Of a DNA stretch of 64,000 nucleotides, positions 17,580-26,557 are shown one piece after another. The translations under genes were made by a program, and so were the position numbers. Origin of the DNA: Paenibacillus endoradicis. Its GTDB lineage: Bacteria > Bacillota > Bacilli > Paenibacillales > Paenibacillaceae. The stretch covers positions 471,846-535,845 of the forward strand of contig NZ_JANQBB010000004.1 of the NCBI RefSeq assembly GCF_024721975.1. Direction: 5' to 3'. Under the pieces are notes generated by a model. The model searched no databases. It saw only the letters and a list, made by a program, of their open reading frames with translations, and was not told where the DNA came from. How positions within the stretch are numbered: the stretch's first letter is position 1; each line of letters starts with the position of its first letter.

Positions 17580-17609
17580 TTGACAACTAGGTTTTTACAA
17601 TGATATTGT
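17580..17609 (+). promoter_or_regulatory. Promoter of the bmrCD leader transcript
   Basis: TTGACA at 17580-17585, an 18-bp spacer and TATTGT at 17604-17609. It lies 40 bases before the leader peptide start. Confidence 0.55.
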
Positions 17610-17648
17610 GTTAGCATATCTCAAAAAATGGAAAGGGGGTTACGTATC

Positions 17649-17738
17649 ATGAAGATCGATTTTACTACATTTGGTATCAATGTTGGAATTAAGAATGACG
17701 GTATCGTAATCCGCGCCCATAGAGCTATATTTATTTAG
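17649..17738 (+). CDS. 29-residue leader peptide of the bmrCD attenuator
   Basis: An ATG with a strong ribosome site (AAAGGGGG, 9 bases upstream) opens a 29-codon frame ending in TAG at 17736-17738. The peptide (starts MKIDFTTFGINVGIKNDG, ends IFI) has no known domain. Its codons 19-23 carry a base sequence that mimics the 3' arm of the terminator immediately downstream. Its position directly before a bmrCD-type exporter matches bmrB of B. subtilis, a leader whose stalled translation in the presence of ribosome-targeting antibiotics turns the exporter on. I see no sequence identity to claim with BmrB itself. Confidence 0.7.
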   Translation: MKIDFTTFGINVGIKNDGIVIRAHRAIFI

Positions 17739-17781
17739 CACTTTACGGCGCATGATTACGAATCGTAGTCATGCGCCTTTT
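17704..17781 (+). promoter_or_regulatory. Antiterminator/terminator switch in the bmrCD leader
   Basis: The terminator is a 14-bp stem: GGCGCATGATTACG (17747-17760), loop AAT, CGTAGTCATGCGCC (17764-17777), then TTTT. Within the leader peptide, CGTAATCCGCGCC (17705-17717) can pair with the same 5' arm (5 plus 7 pairs around a small internal loop), which would prevent the terminator. The two structures are mutually exclusive. A ribosome passing through codons 19-23 would disrupt the antiterminator, while one stalled earlier would leave it free. Confidence 0.65.
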
Positions 17782-17840
17782 CATTAGCATATACGTAAGC
17801 GATGTTATTGCCATTATGGAATAACTAACTTACGATGGTG

Positions 17841-17876
17841 AAAAAGCATGCCTACGAACAATAGGCATGCTTTTTT
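17841..17876 (+). terminator. Second terminator before bmrC, preceded by a further hairpin
   Basis: Arms AAAAAGCATGCCTA and TAGGCATGCTTTTT followed by more T. Just upstream, a compound hairpin (outer CGTAAG 17794-17799 with CTTACG 17829-17834; inner GTTATT with AATAAC) occupies 17794-17834. Transcripts must pass two tandem terminators to reach bmrC. Confidence 0.8.
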
Positions 17877-17923
17877 GTGCCTATACAGCAATAAAACTGC
17901 ATACGAGGGGTTGTATATACACG

Positions 17924-19669
17924 ATGTTAAGTGTACTAAAAAAACTAAGATGGTTTTTCAAATTAGAATGGAAACGATATACGCTCGCAATTGGGCTGTT
18001 ATTTCTAACGGGGATACTTGATTTAATCCCACCATGGTTAATTGGTAAAGTAATCGATGGTATTCAGCAACAATTGTTTTCTAGTCGAGAGTTCCAACTC
18101 ATGATTGTGTTCTGGGTTGTAATTACTGCTGTAAGCTATGCAATTACGTATGTTTGGTTTAACAAATTATTCGGTGCCTCTTTCGTACTAGAGCGAATTC
18201 TTAGAACGAAGCTCATGGGACATTTCTTGCGAATGAAACCGACATTTTATGAACGTAACCGTACTGGCGATCTGATGGCAAGAGCAACGAATGATCTAGG
18301 TGCGGTGTCGAACACAGCGGGCTTTGGAATATTAACGTTGTTTGATTCAACTATTTTTATGATTTGTATTGTAGCTGTAATGAGTATCATGATTAGTTGG
18401 AAATTAACGTTAGCGGCACTATTACCTCTTCCGCTCATTGCTGTTGTATTGTCGATATTCGGTAAAATTATTCACCAGCGCTTTATGGCTGCACAGGATT
18501 CTTTCGGTGAATTGAATGATGATGTGTTAGAAGCGGTCTCAGGTGTGCGTGTCATCCGTGCATTTGTCCAAGAAGAAGCAAGCAAAGAGAAGTTCCATAA
18601 AAAAACTTTAGAAGTATTACAACGTAATTTGGCAGTCGTGAAAATTGAAGCTTTGTTTGAACCAACGATGAAAATATTGGTTGGACTTAGTTATTTAATT
18701 GGTGTTGGATATGGTGCTTATCTCGTATTCAATAGTGAATTGACGCTAGGTGAGCTAATTACGTTCAATATGTTTCTAGGTATGCTGATCTGGCCAATGA
18801 TCGCGATGGGCGAACTAATTAACATTATGCAGCGTGGCAATGCCTCACTAGACCGTGTATCCGAAACGTTAGATTATAAAGCAGATGTTGAAAATAAGGA
18901 GCAAACAGCAGAGAATCATGTTCCTTCGAAAGTACAATTCCAAGATTATCAATTCCAATATCCAACGTCTGAGAAGATTAATCTTAGTCAGTTAAATATC
19001 TCAATTAATCAAGGGCAAACATTAGGTATTGTCGGTAAGACTGGTAGTGGTAAAACAACAATTTTGAAACAACTACTAAGAGAATATCCGATGGGTTCCG
19101 GTCAGGTGAAGCTAGGGAATCATCGATTAGATGATCTATCGCTTGAAGATGCACTAGGATATATGGGATATGTGCCGCAGCAGCCTGTTCTATTCTCACG
19201 ATCCATTCGTGATAATATTTTATTTGGCGATGAACATGCATCAGAAGCTCAGCTTCAGCAAGCGTTAGAGAGAGCTTCATTTGCGAAAGATATTCATTTC
19301 TTACCTGATGGTCTAGATACGATGGTTGGAGAGCGTGGTGTTGCGTTATCTGGTGGGCAGAAGCAACGTGTAAGTATCGCACGTGCGCTGATTGCTAATC
19401 CAGAAATTCTTATGCTTGATGATGCATTATCTGCCGTCGATGCGAAGACTGAGATGGAAATTATTGATGGCATCAAGCTTGAACGTCAACAGAAAACAAC
19501 GATCATTACGACGCATCGTCTATCGGCGGTTCAACATGCCGATTGGATTATTGTATTAGATGAAGGTGCAGTGATTGAACAGGGAACACATGATCAGTTA
19601 TTAGCACGTGAAGGCTGGTACAAGGAACAATATGATCGCCAACAAATTGAACTAGAGCTAAGCTCGTAG
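17924..19669 (+). CDS. bmrC: Multidrug ABC exporter half-transporter, BmrC (YheI) type
   Basis: 581 residues from the ATG at 17924 (LSVLKKLRWFFKLEWKRYT start, as in the YheI family). Six membrane spans fill about residues 15-315. The ATPase domain has Walker A GKTGSGKTT, signature ALSGGQKQRV and Walker B ILMLDDALSAVD. In that Walker B the catalytic Glu is replaced by Asp (LDD), typical of the degenerate site in heterodimeric exporters. Its partner is the next gene. The ribosome site (GAGGGG) is 13 bases away, somewhat long. Expression is apparently gated by the leader peptide and two terminators upstream. Confidence 0.88.
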   Translation: MLSVLKKLRWFFKLEWKRYTLAIGLLFLTGILDLIPPWLIGKVIDGIQQQLFSSREFQLMIVFWVVITAVSYAITYVWFNKLFGASFVLERILRTKLMGHFLRMKPTFYERNRTGDLMARATNDLGAVSNTAGFGILTLFDSTIFMICIVAVMSIMISWKLTLAALLPLPLIAVVLSIFGKIIHQRFMAAQDSFGELNDDVLEAVSGVRVIRAFVQEEASKEKFHKKTLEVLQRNLAVVKIEALFEPTMKILVGLSYLIGVGYGAYLVFNSELTLGELITFNMFLGMLIWPMIAMGELINIMQRGNASLDRVSETLDYKADVENKEQTAENHVPSKVQFQDYQFQYPTSEKINLSQLNISINQGQTLGIVGKTGSGKTTILKQLLREYPMGSGQVKLGNHRLDDLSLEDALGYMGYVPQQPVLFSRSIRDNILFGDEHASEAQLQQALERASFAKDIHFLPDGLDTMVGERGVALSGGQKQRVSIARALIANPEILMLDDALSAVDAKTEMEIIDGIKLERQQKTTIITTHRLSAVQHADWIIVLDEGAVIEQGTHDQLLAREGWYKEQYDRQQIELELSS

Positions 19670-19693
19670 CAGTCAGAGAGGTGAATTGGGTAG

Positions 19694-21694
19694 ATGGGTA
19701 ACAATATAGAGCAGGAGACAATAGAGATGCAAGAAACTAGCAAATCAAACTCGACAGGTAAGCGATTATTTCAATACGGAATGCTTTATAAAAATAATAT
19801 TATTATTGCATTAGTATTTCTAATCATCGCGGTTAGTGCGGAAGTTGTTGGACCAATTATTGCTAAAAATATGATAGATAATCATATTACAGGAATTAAT
19901 CAAACTTGGTACTATGTAGATGAGGATACACCTCAGGCTGTCTCCTATAATAATAAATTTTTATTGCGTGGGGATCGAGTTACCGATGAAACAACGTATG
20001 GTACTATTACCTTTGAACAAAAGGGATTGAAGTTCTATTTATTAGAAGAAGGTGTACCCGAAGACGAGAAGGTATTATTAACAAAAGAAGAAGTATATCA
20101 GTTTTATAAGTATGAGATTCCTTACATTCTTAAATTATCTGCATTCTATTTTGCATTACTAATACTTTCAGCAATCTTTGTCTATTTCCAACGCATTATG
20201 TTACAAACAGCAGCGAATAAGATTGTTCAAAAACTACGTAATGACGTATATGCTCATACACAGCGTTTACCTGTGAAGTATTATGATCATTTATCAGCAG
20301 GGCAAATCGTCTCGCGAGTAACGAATGATACCGAATCAATTCGCGAGTTATATGTCGGTGTAATTGCCAATTTCAGTACAGGATTTATTTATATTAGCGC
20401 TATTTATATTTCAATATTCGTTTTGAATCCGACACTTGGTCTTATAACATTACCATTGATTCCAGCGTTATTAGCATGGATATATGTATATCGCAAATTC
20501 GCTGCGCGCTATAACCGCGTATTACGAGCAAAATTAAGTGAGATCAATGGTAACATTAATGAATCGATTCAAGGGATGTCCATTATTCAAGCATTCCGTA
20601 AAGAGAAAGCAATGGGGCAGGAATTTGATGAGTTGAATCAGTATTATTTCAAATATCAGAAAAAGATGCTTAGTTTAAATTCATTAACGTCCCATAACTT
20701 ATTGAATGTATTCCGTAACATTATCTACATCGTCATTATTATTATGTTTTGGAAGGGTCAATTAGGGGCAGCAATTACTGTAGGTTTACTGTTTGCCTAT
20801 ATTGATTATTTGAATCGTATGTTCAATCCGATCGTCGGGATCGTCAATCAACTATCTAATCTGGAAGTAGCAAGAGTATCCGCAGAGCGAGTATTCAAGC
20901 TAATGGATGAGCAAGGGATTGAAGTTGATAAGGAGAGAATGGCTCGTTATCGCGGTAATGTGAAGTTCAATCATGTTACATTCGCCTATAAGGATGAAGA
21001 ATATGTATTGAAGGATATTGATTTTGAAGCAAAGCAAGGGGAGACGGTCGCTTTAGTCGGTCATACAGGATCGGGAAAAAGCTCCATATTGAATCTCTTA
21101 TTCAGGTTCTATGATCTCGAGAAGGGACACATCTCAATTGATGGTGTAGATATCAAGCAATATTCCAAACAGCAAATACGTGAGCATATGGGCATTGTAT
21201 TACAAGATCCATTCTTATTCACAGGTACGATAGCTACCAATGTAAGCTTGAACAATCCGAACATTTCAAGAGAGAGTGTTGAGGAAGCATTGAAAGACGT
21301 TGGCGCGTATGAGATGTTTATGCAATTACCTCAGGGGATCGATACAGAAGTCGTTGAGAAAGGTAGTACGTTATCTGCTGGTCAAAGACAGCTGATCTCA
21401 TTTGCAAGGGCGCTTGCGTATGATCCAGCTATACTCATTCTTGACGAAGCAACTGCTAGTATTGATACAGAGACTGAAGCTGTTATTCAAGCAGCTCTAG
21501 ATGTATTAAAACGTGGTCGTACGACTTTCGTCATTGCACATCGCTTATCGACTATTCGCGCTGCAGATCAAATTCTAGTGCTCGATCGTGGTGTAATTGT
21601 AGAGCGGGGTAATCATGACGTACTAATGGAAAAACAAGGAAAGTACTTCCTAATGTACCAGCTTCAAGCTGGCGGAGTTGCTGTAACGATATAA
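19694..21694 (+). CDS. bmrD: Multidrug ABC exporter half-transporter, BmrD (YheH) type
   Basis: 666 residues. After the first membrane span there is an insert of about 80 residues in the first external loop (about 65-145), a hallmark of YheH/BmrD proteins. The ATPase domain has Walker A GHTGSGKSS, signature LSAGQRQLISFARAL (Ala replacing the first Gly) and Walker B ILILDEATASID with the intact catalytic Glu. It thus supplies the active catalytic residue missing from its partner, giving a heterodimer with one consensus site. It is 24 bases after bmrC. Its known relative exports a broad range of drugs. Confidence 0.88.
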   Translation: MGNNIEQETIEMQETSKSNSTGKRLFQYGMLYKNNIIIALVFLIIAVSAEVVGPIIAKNMIDNHITGINQTWYYVDEDTPQAVSYNNKFLLRGDRVTDETTYGTITFEQKGLKFYLLEEGVPEDEKVLLTKEEVYQFYKYEIPYILKLSAFYFALLILSAIFVYFQRIMLQTAANKIVQKLRNDVYAHTQRLPVKYYDHLSAGQIVSRVTNDTESIRELYVGVIANFSTGFIYISAIYISIFVLNPTLGLITLPLIPALLAWIYVYRKFAARYNRVLRAKLSEINGNINESIQGMSIIQAFRKEKAMGQEFDELNQYYFKYQKKMLSLNSLTSHNLLNVFRNIIYIVIIIMFWKGQLGAAITVGLLFAYIDYLNRMFNPIVGIVNQLSNLEVARVSAERVFKLMDEQGIEVDKERMARYRGNVKFNHVTFAYKDEEYVLKDIDFEAKQGETVALVGHTGSGKSSILNLLFRFYDLEKGHISIDGVDIKQYSKQQIREHMGIVLQDPFLFTGTIATNVSLNNPNISRESVEEALKDVGAYEMFMQLPQGIDTEVVEKGSTLSAGQRQLISFARALAYDPAILILDEATASIDTETEAVIQAALDVLKRGRTTFVIAHRLSTIRAADQILVLDRGVIVERGNHDVLMEKQGKYFLMYQLQAGGVAVTI

Positions 21695-21720
21695 TCATCG
21701 TTACTTATAATAGAATTAGA

Positions 21721-21760
21721 AGATGCCGTATGTACAATTAACGTACATATGGCATCTTTT
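21721..21760 (+). terminator. Terminator after bmrD
   Basis: Arms AGATGCCGTATGTAC and GTACATATGGCATCT with one mismatch, followed by TTTT. Confidence 0.9.
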
Positions 21761-21896
21761 GTTATGACTAGCGAACATAAACCGACTTTGTAATATGGTA
21801 TAGATATGCTACCATTATGTTGGCATGTTATTAGATACAATGTAGTCGTTATAGGTCATGTCATTAATAATTGTAAATAGTAAAGAGGGTTATGAG

Positions 21897-22946
21897 ATGA
21901 AGAACATTATGGTTGTATTTACAGGTGGAACCATTGGTAGTATGAAGCAAGGTAGTAGCATTGATGTTAATGATGCGGGTTCATATATGATTATCGATCT
22001 ATTTCAGCAGCAGTATACATCATCGTCAACCTTTAACACGATGCAACCTTTGAATATTTTGAGTGAAAATCTAGTGGCAGATCAATGGATTAACTTGGCG
22101 GAGCAGCTACGTGCAATAGATTATTCAGCAATAGATGCCATTATATTAACACATGGCTCTGATACGCTGGCGTATTCTGCTGCGATGTTAAGTTATTTGC
22201 TCGGTGACATTCCAGTGCCCCTAATTCTAATTGCTAGTAATTATCATCTGAAAGATGAACGTGCGAATGGCTTACGTAATTTCTATAATGCTGTTCGTTG
22301 GATTGAAGAGGGTGCAAGTCCCGGTGTGTTTGTCATCTATGAAAATAACCAAAATGAAAGTATATTGTATCTAGGTTCAAGAATTATGCAATGTGAATCA
22401 TTTACTGATCAATTCCGTAGTCCATACGATATCGTGCTAGGGCAATTAGAAGATGGAGTTGTTAAGACGACATCAGTTTCTAATAGGATAACAGTAAGCG
22501 ATATTAGACCAGCAGCTCATCCGTATCTCGATCAAATACAACAACTAGATAAGCTAGTCACCGATATTCTATATGTGAAGCCATATCCTGGATTGAACTA
22601 TGAGCTTTATTCATGGCCATCTAACCGTCGTCCTACTGCGATACTTCATGATCTATATCATTCAGGTACAGCATGTGCGCTAACAGAAGGTCCATACTCA
22701 TTACCTCAATTTATTGCCCGTTGTAAGGAAGACAACATTGCTGTCTATCTATGCCCTGTGAAGTCTGCAGAGGAAGCACAGTATGCATCTACAGCAACTC
22801 TTATTGAAGCGGGAGCTGTCTTGCTTGAGAAGATAGGGATGGAAGCTGCCCTTACGAAGCTTATCATTGCATATTCTTTATTCCGTTCAGAACAAGAAGT
22901 TAAAGACTTCATGCTGCAAGAGCAATTATATTTTGAGCGTCATTAA
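21897..22946 (+). CDS. Asparaginase/glutaminase family protein
   Basis: 349 residues from the ATG at 21897 (GAGGG upstream). It has the first catalytic Thr motif FTGGTIGSM and the second, LTHGSDTLAYSAAML, of bacterial type I/II asparaginases. The expected end of the active site (Lys and Asp region) is less standard. The protein has no signal peptide, so it is cytoplasmic. The middle (about 160-260) is diverged from the B. subtilis AnsA/AnsZ types; asparagine as substrate is likely but not certain. It is monocistronic. Confidence 0.8.
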   Translation: MKNIMVVFTGGTIGSMKQGSSIDVNDAGSYMIIDLFQQQYTSSSTFNTMQPLNILSENLVADQWINLAEQLRAIDYSAIDAIILTHGSDTLAYSAAMLSYLLGDIPVPLILIASNYHLKDERANGLRNFYNAVRWIEEGASPGVFVIYENNQNESILYLGSRIMQCESFTDQFRSPYDIVLGQLEDGVVKTTSVSNRITVSDIRPAAHPYLDQIQQLDKLVTDILYVKPYPGLNYELYSWPSNRRPTAILHDLYHSGTACALTEGPYSLPQFIARCKEDNIAVYLCPVKSAEEAQYASTATLIEAGAVLLEKIGMEAALTKLIIAYSLFRSEQEVKDFMLQEQLYFERH

Positions 22947-22984
22947 GAGGCGAAGTATGTAATAATACGTTGTCGCTAACAAAT

Positions 22985-23028
22985 AAGGCATACCGAGCAA
23001 AGTTAGAAACTTTGCTCGGTATGCCTTT
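22985..23028. terminator. Bidirectional terminator between asparaginase and LTA-synthase-like genes
   Basis: Arms of about 20 bp, AAGGCATACCGAGCAAAGTT and its near-perfect complement, with T on both outer sides. It serves two convergent genes. Confidence 0.9.
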
Positions 23029-23047
23029 AAATATGTTGCTCACTTAA

Positions 23048-24922
23048 TTATTTTTCATCTTCAACAGCAGACTTTTTCAATGGTAAGCTATTTACAAAAC
23101 TATCGGAAAGTTGCAATAGATCAAGTGCACTTTGGAATTCTGTTTCTGTTGCTTGACCATTTTCTACACTATCACCAGATAAGGAATAATGACGGCCATC
23201 GTCGTAACCACTACCAGATAAGAATAGTTCCTCACTTGTTAGGAAGGAGCCGGTAGGTAAATAATAACGTTGTGGAAGAATATTTTCAGTTTGATTGAAA
23301 ATATCTTGACCAAAATGAATTTGTGAATCTACGCTAATACCAAGTAAGTTGGCGATAGTAGGCAATACATCTACTTGACCACCAATTTGTGATAATGTTT
23401 GACCATCGGATACACCTTCATTAATGATAACTAAAGGAACATTGATCATATCTGTGTATGCATACTCACGTCCATAAATTTCGTTCATAAGATCACGTTC
23501 ATGACTATCAAGGGAATAGATTGGCAAGCCAAGATGATCACCGTACATAACGATCAAGCTGTCATCCCAAATTCCTTTATCTTTCAAGTCTTGAATAAAT
23601 AATCCTAGTGCATGGTCAGCGTAGTTTTGAGCCACAATATAATCACCAACTAATGTGTTTTCAAAACGTTCTGGTAATGTAATCAATTGTTTATCTTCAG
23701 GTAAAGTATATGGATGATGAGCAGTCATCGAAATAATTTGTGAATAGAATGGATTTTCTGCAGCATCCATTTCGACTAGCTTATCCAATGTTTTACGATA
23801 GAGTACATTATCAGAAGCACCAAAGAATACGGTATCTTCATCTCCGAAATATTTATGATCATAATAATGGTTGAAACCTAGTGATTCATATAACTCACCA
23901 CGGTTCCAAAACTCAACTACGTTTGTATGGAAAGTCGCAGTATCATAATTATGTTCCTCTAACAACTTAGGTAAACTCGGCAATTCACGGTCAGCATACA
24001 TTTGTGTTGCCGCTCCGCGAGAAGGAATATAAAGTGAAGAGTTCACTACATATTCGGCATCCGATGTATTCCCTTGCCCTACTTGCTGATAGAACTTATT
24101 GAAGTAATAGTTTTCTTTCACTAATTTATTGAAATTAGGTGTAATCTCTTGACCATCAATATTCAAATTAACTAAGAAGTTCTGGAATGACTCCATTTGA
24201 AGAATAATGAGGTTTTTACCTTCAGCAGTACCATATAACAAAGGCTCAGCTACAGGATTAACATTTTTGATCTTATTAATAGCCTCTTGTGTAATATGTT
24301 CCGGTTCAACATACTCTGTTGTTTTACTGGAAAGAATCATGTAGGCTTCGTAGTTTAATATCCCCATTTGTTCAGCCTTTACAAGTTCATTCATACTTGC
24401 ACGGTTTGGCACAACATTGAACAGACAAATAACTAATGAAACGACAAGAAGTGGTAAAGCGATTTTTCTGCTACCTGGCTTATTAATTTTTTCCTTCCAG
24501 GTAGGGACACTTTTCTTCTTAAACACGAAATAAGCCAAAATAACGACATCAACATAGATGAATAGGAAGTAAGGGTCCATTAGTGAAAATACACTGTTTT
24601 TCACAGCCGTAACTTGGTTAACTTGTGCTAATGCAAAGTAGGTTACAATAACACCGTAGTACTTATAGTACATAATAACGGCGAATAGAATAGAAGTCAT
24701 TAGTAAGTCTGCTATCCAGTAATAAAGCAATTTTCGTTTCTTTGCGAAGCATTCGATTAGACAGAAAACAATGAGTACAAATGGTAATTCTCTTAGTAGA
24801 AGGGTCCAAGATACGCCCCCTTCAAAAACAACCATCCAAGCTAATGCACTTTTTAGTAGCATAATGAAAGAAAAGAAAAATATAGGGCGCGTACTAAAAA
24901 GAAATTTATTATCGTTTAACAC
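23048..24922 (-). CDS. LTA synthase family sulfatase-fold membrane enzyme
   Basis: 624 residues. Five membrane spans occupy about residues 12-175; the rest is an extracellular sulfatase-fold domain. The metal and nucleophile residues are at the expected sites: Glu244 (LQMESFQN), Thr286 (GQGNTSDAEYV), and Asp-His in MYGDHLGLP. LtaS-type enzymes polymerise glycerol phosphate from phosphatidylglycerol onto a lipid anchor or act as primases. Which of these it is cannot be told. It is followed upstream by a decayed fragment of a related gene. Confidence 0.87.
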   Translation of the reverse strand: MLNDNKFLFSTRPIFFFSFIMLLKSALAWMVVFEGGVSWTLLLRELPFVLIVFCLIECFAKKRKLLYYWIADLLMTSILFAVIMYYKYYGVIVTYFALAQVNQVTAVKNSVFSLMDPYFLFIYVDVVILAYFVFKKKSVPTWKEKINKPGSRKIALPLLVVSLVICLFNVVPNRASMNELVKAEQMGILNYEAYMILSSKTTEYVEPEHITQEAINKIKNVNPVAEPLLYGTAEGKNLIILQMESFQNFLVNLNIDGQEITPNFNKLVKENYYFNKFYQQVGQGNTSDAEYVVNSSLYIPSRGAATQMYADRELPSLPKLLEEHNYDTATFHTNVVEFWNRGELYESLGFNHYYDHKYFGDEDTVFFGASDNVLYRKTLDKLVEMDAAENPFYSQIISMTAHHPYTLPEDKQLITLPERFENTLVGDYIVAQNYADHALGLFIQDLKDKGIWDDSLIVMYGDHLGLPIYSLDSHERDLMNEIYGREYAYTDMINVPLVIINEGVSDGQTLSQIGGQVDVLPTIANLLGISVDSQIHFGQDIFNQTENILPQRYYLPTGSFLTSEELFLSGSGYDDGRHYSLSGDSVENGQATETEFQSALDLLQLSDSFVNSLPLKKSAVEDEK

Positions 24923-24995
24923 AATTCATCCTACCTTTCGTATAACATATCTACATTTATGTGAAGTTAATGGTGTGTTAGAACTTATGAATAAG

Positions 24996-25185
24996 AAAGT
25001 TTGAGATCTATTCTCTTTTGGAAAGGAAATACTGCGAGAAGTATAATATCAATAATGACGAGTGTGAAATAATAATCCAATAGTGAGAATATACTATTAG
25101 TTACAGTAAAAATGTGATTGAATTGAGCTAATTCAAAATATGATACAATACCTTTAATAATAGATATTGGTGGTACATCATATAA
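24996..25185 (-). pseudogene. Remnant of a second LTA-synthase-like gene
   Basis: On the minus strand a frame of about 55 codons reads YFELAQFNHIFTVTNSIFSL, then LDYYF, IDIILLAVF. This aligns with residues 92-135 of the neighbouring enzyme (YFALAQVNQVTAVKNSVFSL, LMDPYF, VDVVILAYF) without gaps. The frame has no start or ribosome site and is bounded by stops on both sides. The protein similarity is clear but only about half identical, so this is an old duplication or a lost paralogue. The rest of the 24923-25619 gap shows only AT-rich sequence and a -10-like TATAAT near 25449. Confidence 0.6.
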
Positions 25186-25619
25186 TTGTCCTTAACAGAT
25201 AGCAATCCATTACTACTGAACACACAATTCAGTCTATCTCTCAAATCTCGTAAACTCATATAGTTGAGATCGCAATATCTATCATACATAAAGAATCATA
25301 ATATAACAGCAAGAAAATAATCCAAGTAAACTTTTATGAAGATATACAAAGATACAAGTGAAAAAGTGATGTTCTATTTATACTTATTAGTAGATATGAC
25401 CAAATCTTTCATCTTATTTGGATATATTCATCTGAACTTCATTGGTGGTATAATACTTACTTATTATGCTTGTATGGCGTGACGTTGTCAAAAAACGAAA
25501 AACTAGCATTTCGCCAAATTACCAATGTATACGTCGTAATATGCGAAATAACTATAATGAACCGTATGATATCATCGTTAATCGCGAGAAATCATGCATC
25601 TACACGAGGAGGCATTATT

Positions 25620-26528
25620 TTGAAAATTTTTAAATTACTACTATTTCTAGTTACATGTGCTGCAATGATATCCATTGTAGTATTTCTTGTGTCTGATAAA
25701 GATGCAAAAACTAATGATCCAGTCAAAGGAACGGGGCAAGAGGATAACATATCCAATAATGACCCCTCTACTAATAACGGAGAAGACGATAATAATGTTT
25801 CAGGTAATAACGGAAATGTTGATGCTAATGGTAATGAGCAAGAAGAACCGACACCATCGCCGACAGCAACACCAAAACCAACAGTAAGTCCAACACCGAC
25901 ACCAAGTCCAACTCCTACTGAAAAACCAACTGGTAAAGTAGACACTGATGCTGAAAGTGTAGCTGTAATGGTCAACCCAAATTATAAGCTGCCTGAAGAT
26001 TATTCGCCGAAAGATCTTGTGTACCCAGATGTAAGATTCACATTTGATGATAAGATAGATAAGCGTAAGATGCGTCAAGCAGCAGCTACTGCACTAGAAG
26101 AAATGTTTGAAGCTGCTGAAGTTGATGGTATTTATTTGGCAGGAGTATCTGCTTATCGATCACATGAAACTCAAAAAGCATTGTTCAAACGATACGTAGA
26201 ACGTGACGGTTATGAGAAAGCTAAAACGTATAGCGCAGAGCCAGGAACAAGTGAACATGAAACAGGTCTTGCTATTGATGTATCGGGAAGTACTGGGAAA
26301 TGTGCAGCAGAAGACTGCTTTGGTGGAACAGTTGAAGCGATATGGCTTGCTAAAAATGCAGCGAATTATGGATTCATCATTCGATATCCAGAAGGTAAAG
26401 AAGATATTACAGGGTATAAATACGAACCGTGGCACTTACGTTATGTAGGAGTAGAAATAGCTAAAGAAATAGATTCTGAAGGACTGACTCTTGAAGAGTA
26501 TTATCAGGTTGTTCCAGTAAAAAGATAA
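25620..26528 (+). CDS. D-alanyl-D-alanine carboxypeptidase, M15B (VanY/LdcB) family, membrane anchored
   Basis: 302 residues if translation begins at the TTG at 25620, which has AGGAGG seven bases upstream and opens directly into a membrane anchor (KIFKLLLFLVTCAAMISIVVFLV); the longer frame from 25470 lacks this logic. A Ser/Asn/Asp/Glu-rich stretch and a Pro-Thr spacer (PTPSPTATPKPT...) reach through the wall. The catalytic domain has SAYRSHETQ, PGTSEHETGLAIDVS (zinc His and Asp) and EPWHLRYVG (zinc His). It trims stem peptides of peptidoglycan outside the cell. Confidence 0.88.
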   Translation: MKIFKLLLFLVTCAAMISIVVFLVSDKDAKTNDPVKGTGQEDNISNNDPSTNNGEDDNNVSGNNGNVDANGNEQEEPTPSPTATPKPTVSPTPTPSPTPTEKPTGKVDTDAESVAVMVNPNYKLPEDYSPKDLVYPDVRFTFDDKIDKRKMRQAAATALEEMFEAAEVDGIYLAGVSAYRSHETQKALFKRYVERDGYEKAKTYSAEPGTSEHETGLAIDVSGSTGKCAAEDCFGGTVEAIWLAKNAANYGFIIRYPEGKEDITGYKYEPWHLRYVGVEIAKEIDSEGLTLEEYYQVVPVKR

Positions 26529-26557
26529 TGAGAGCAATTCAAAGGGGATGATAAGCA

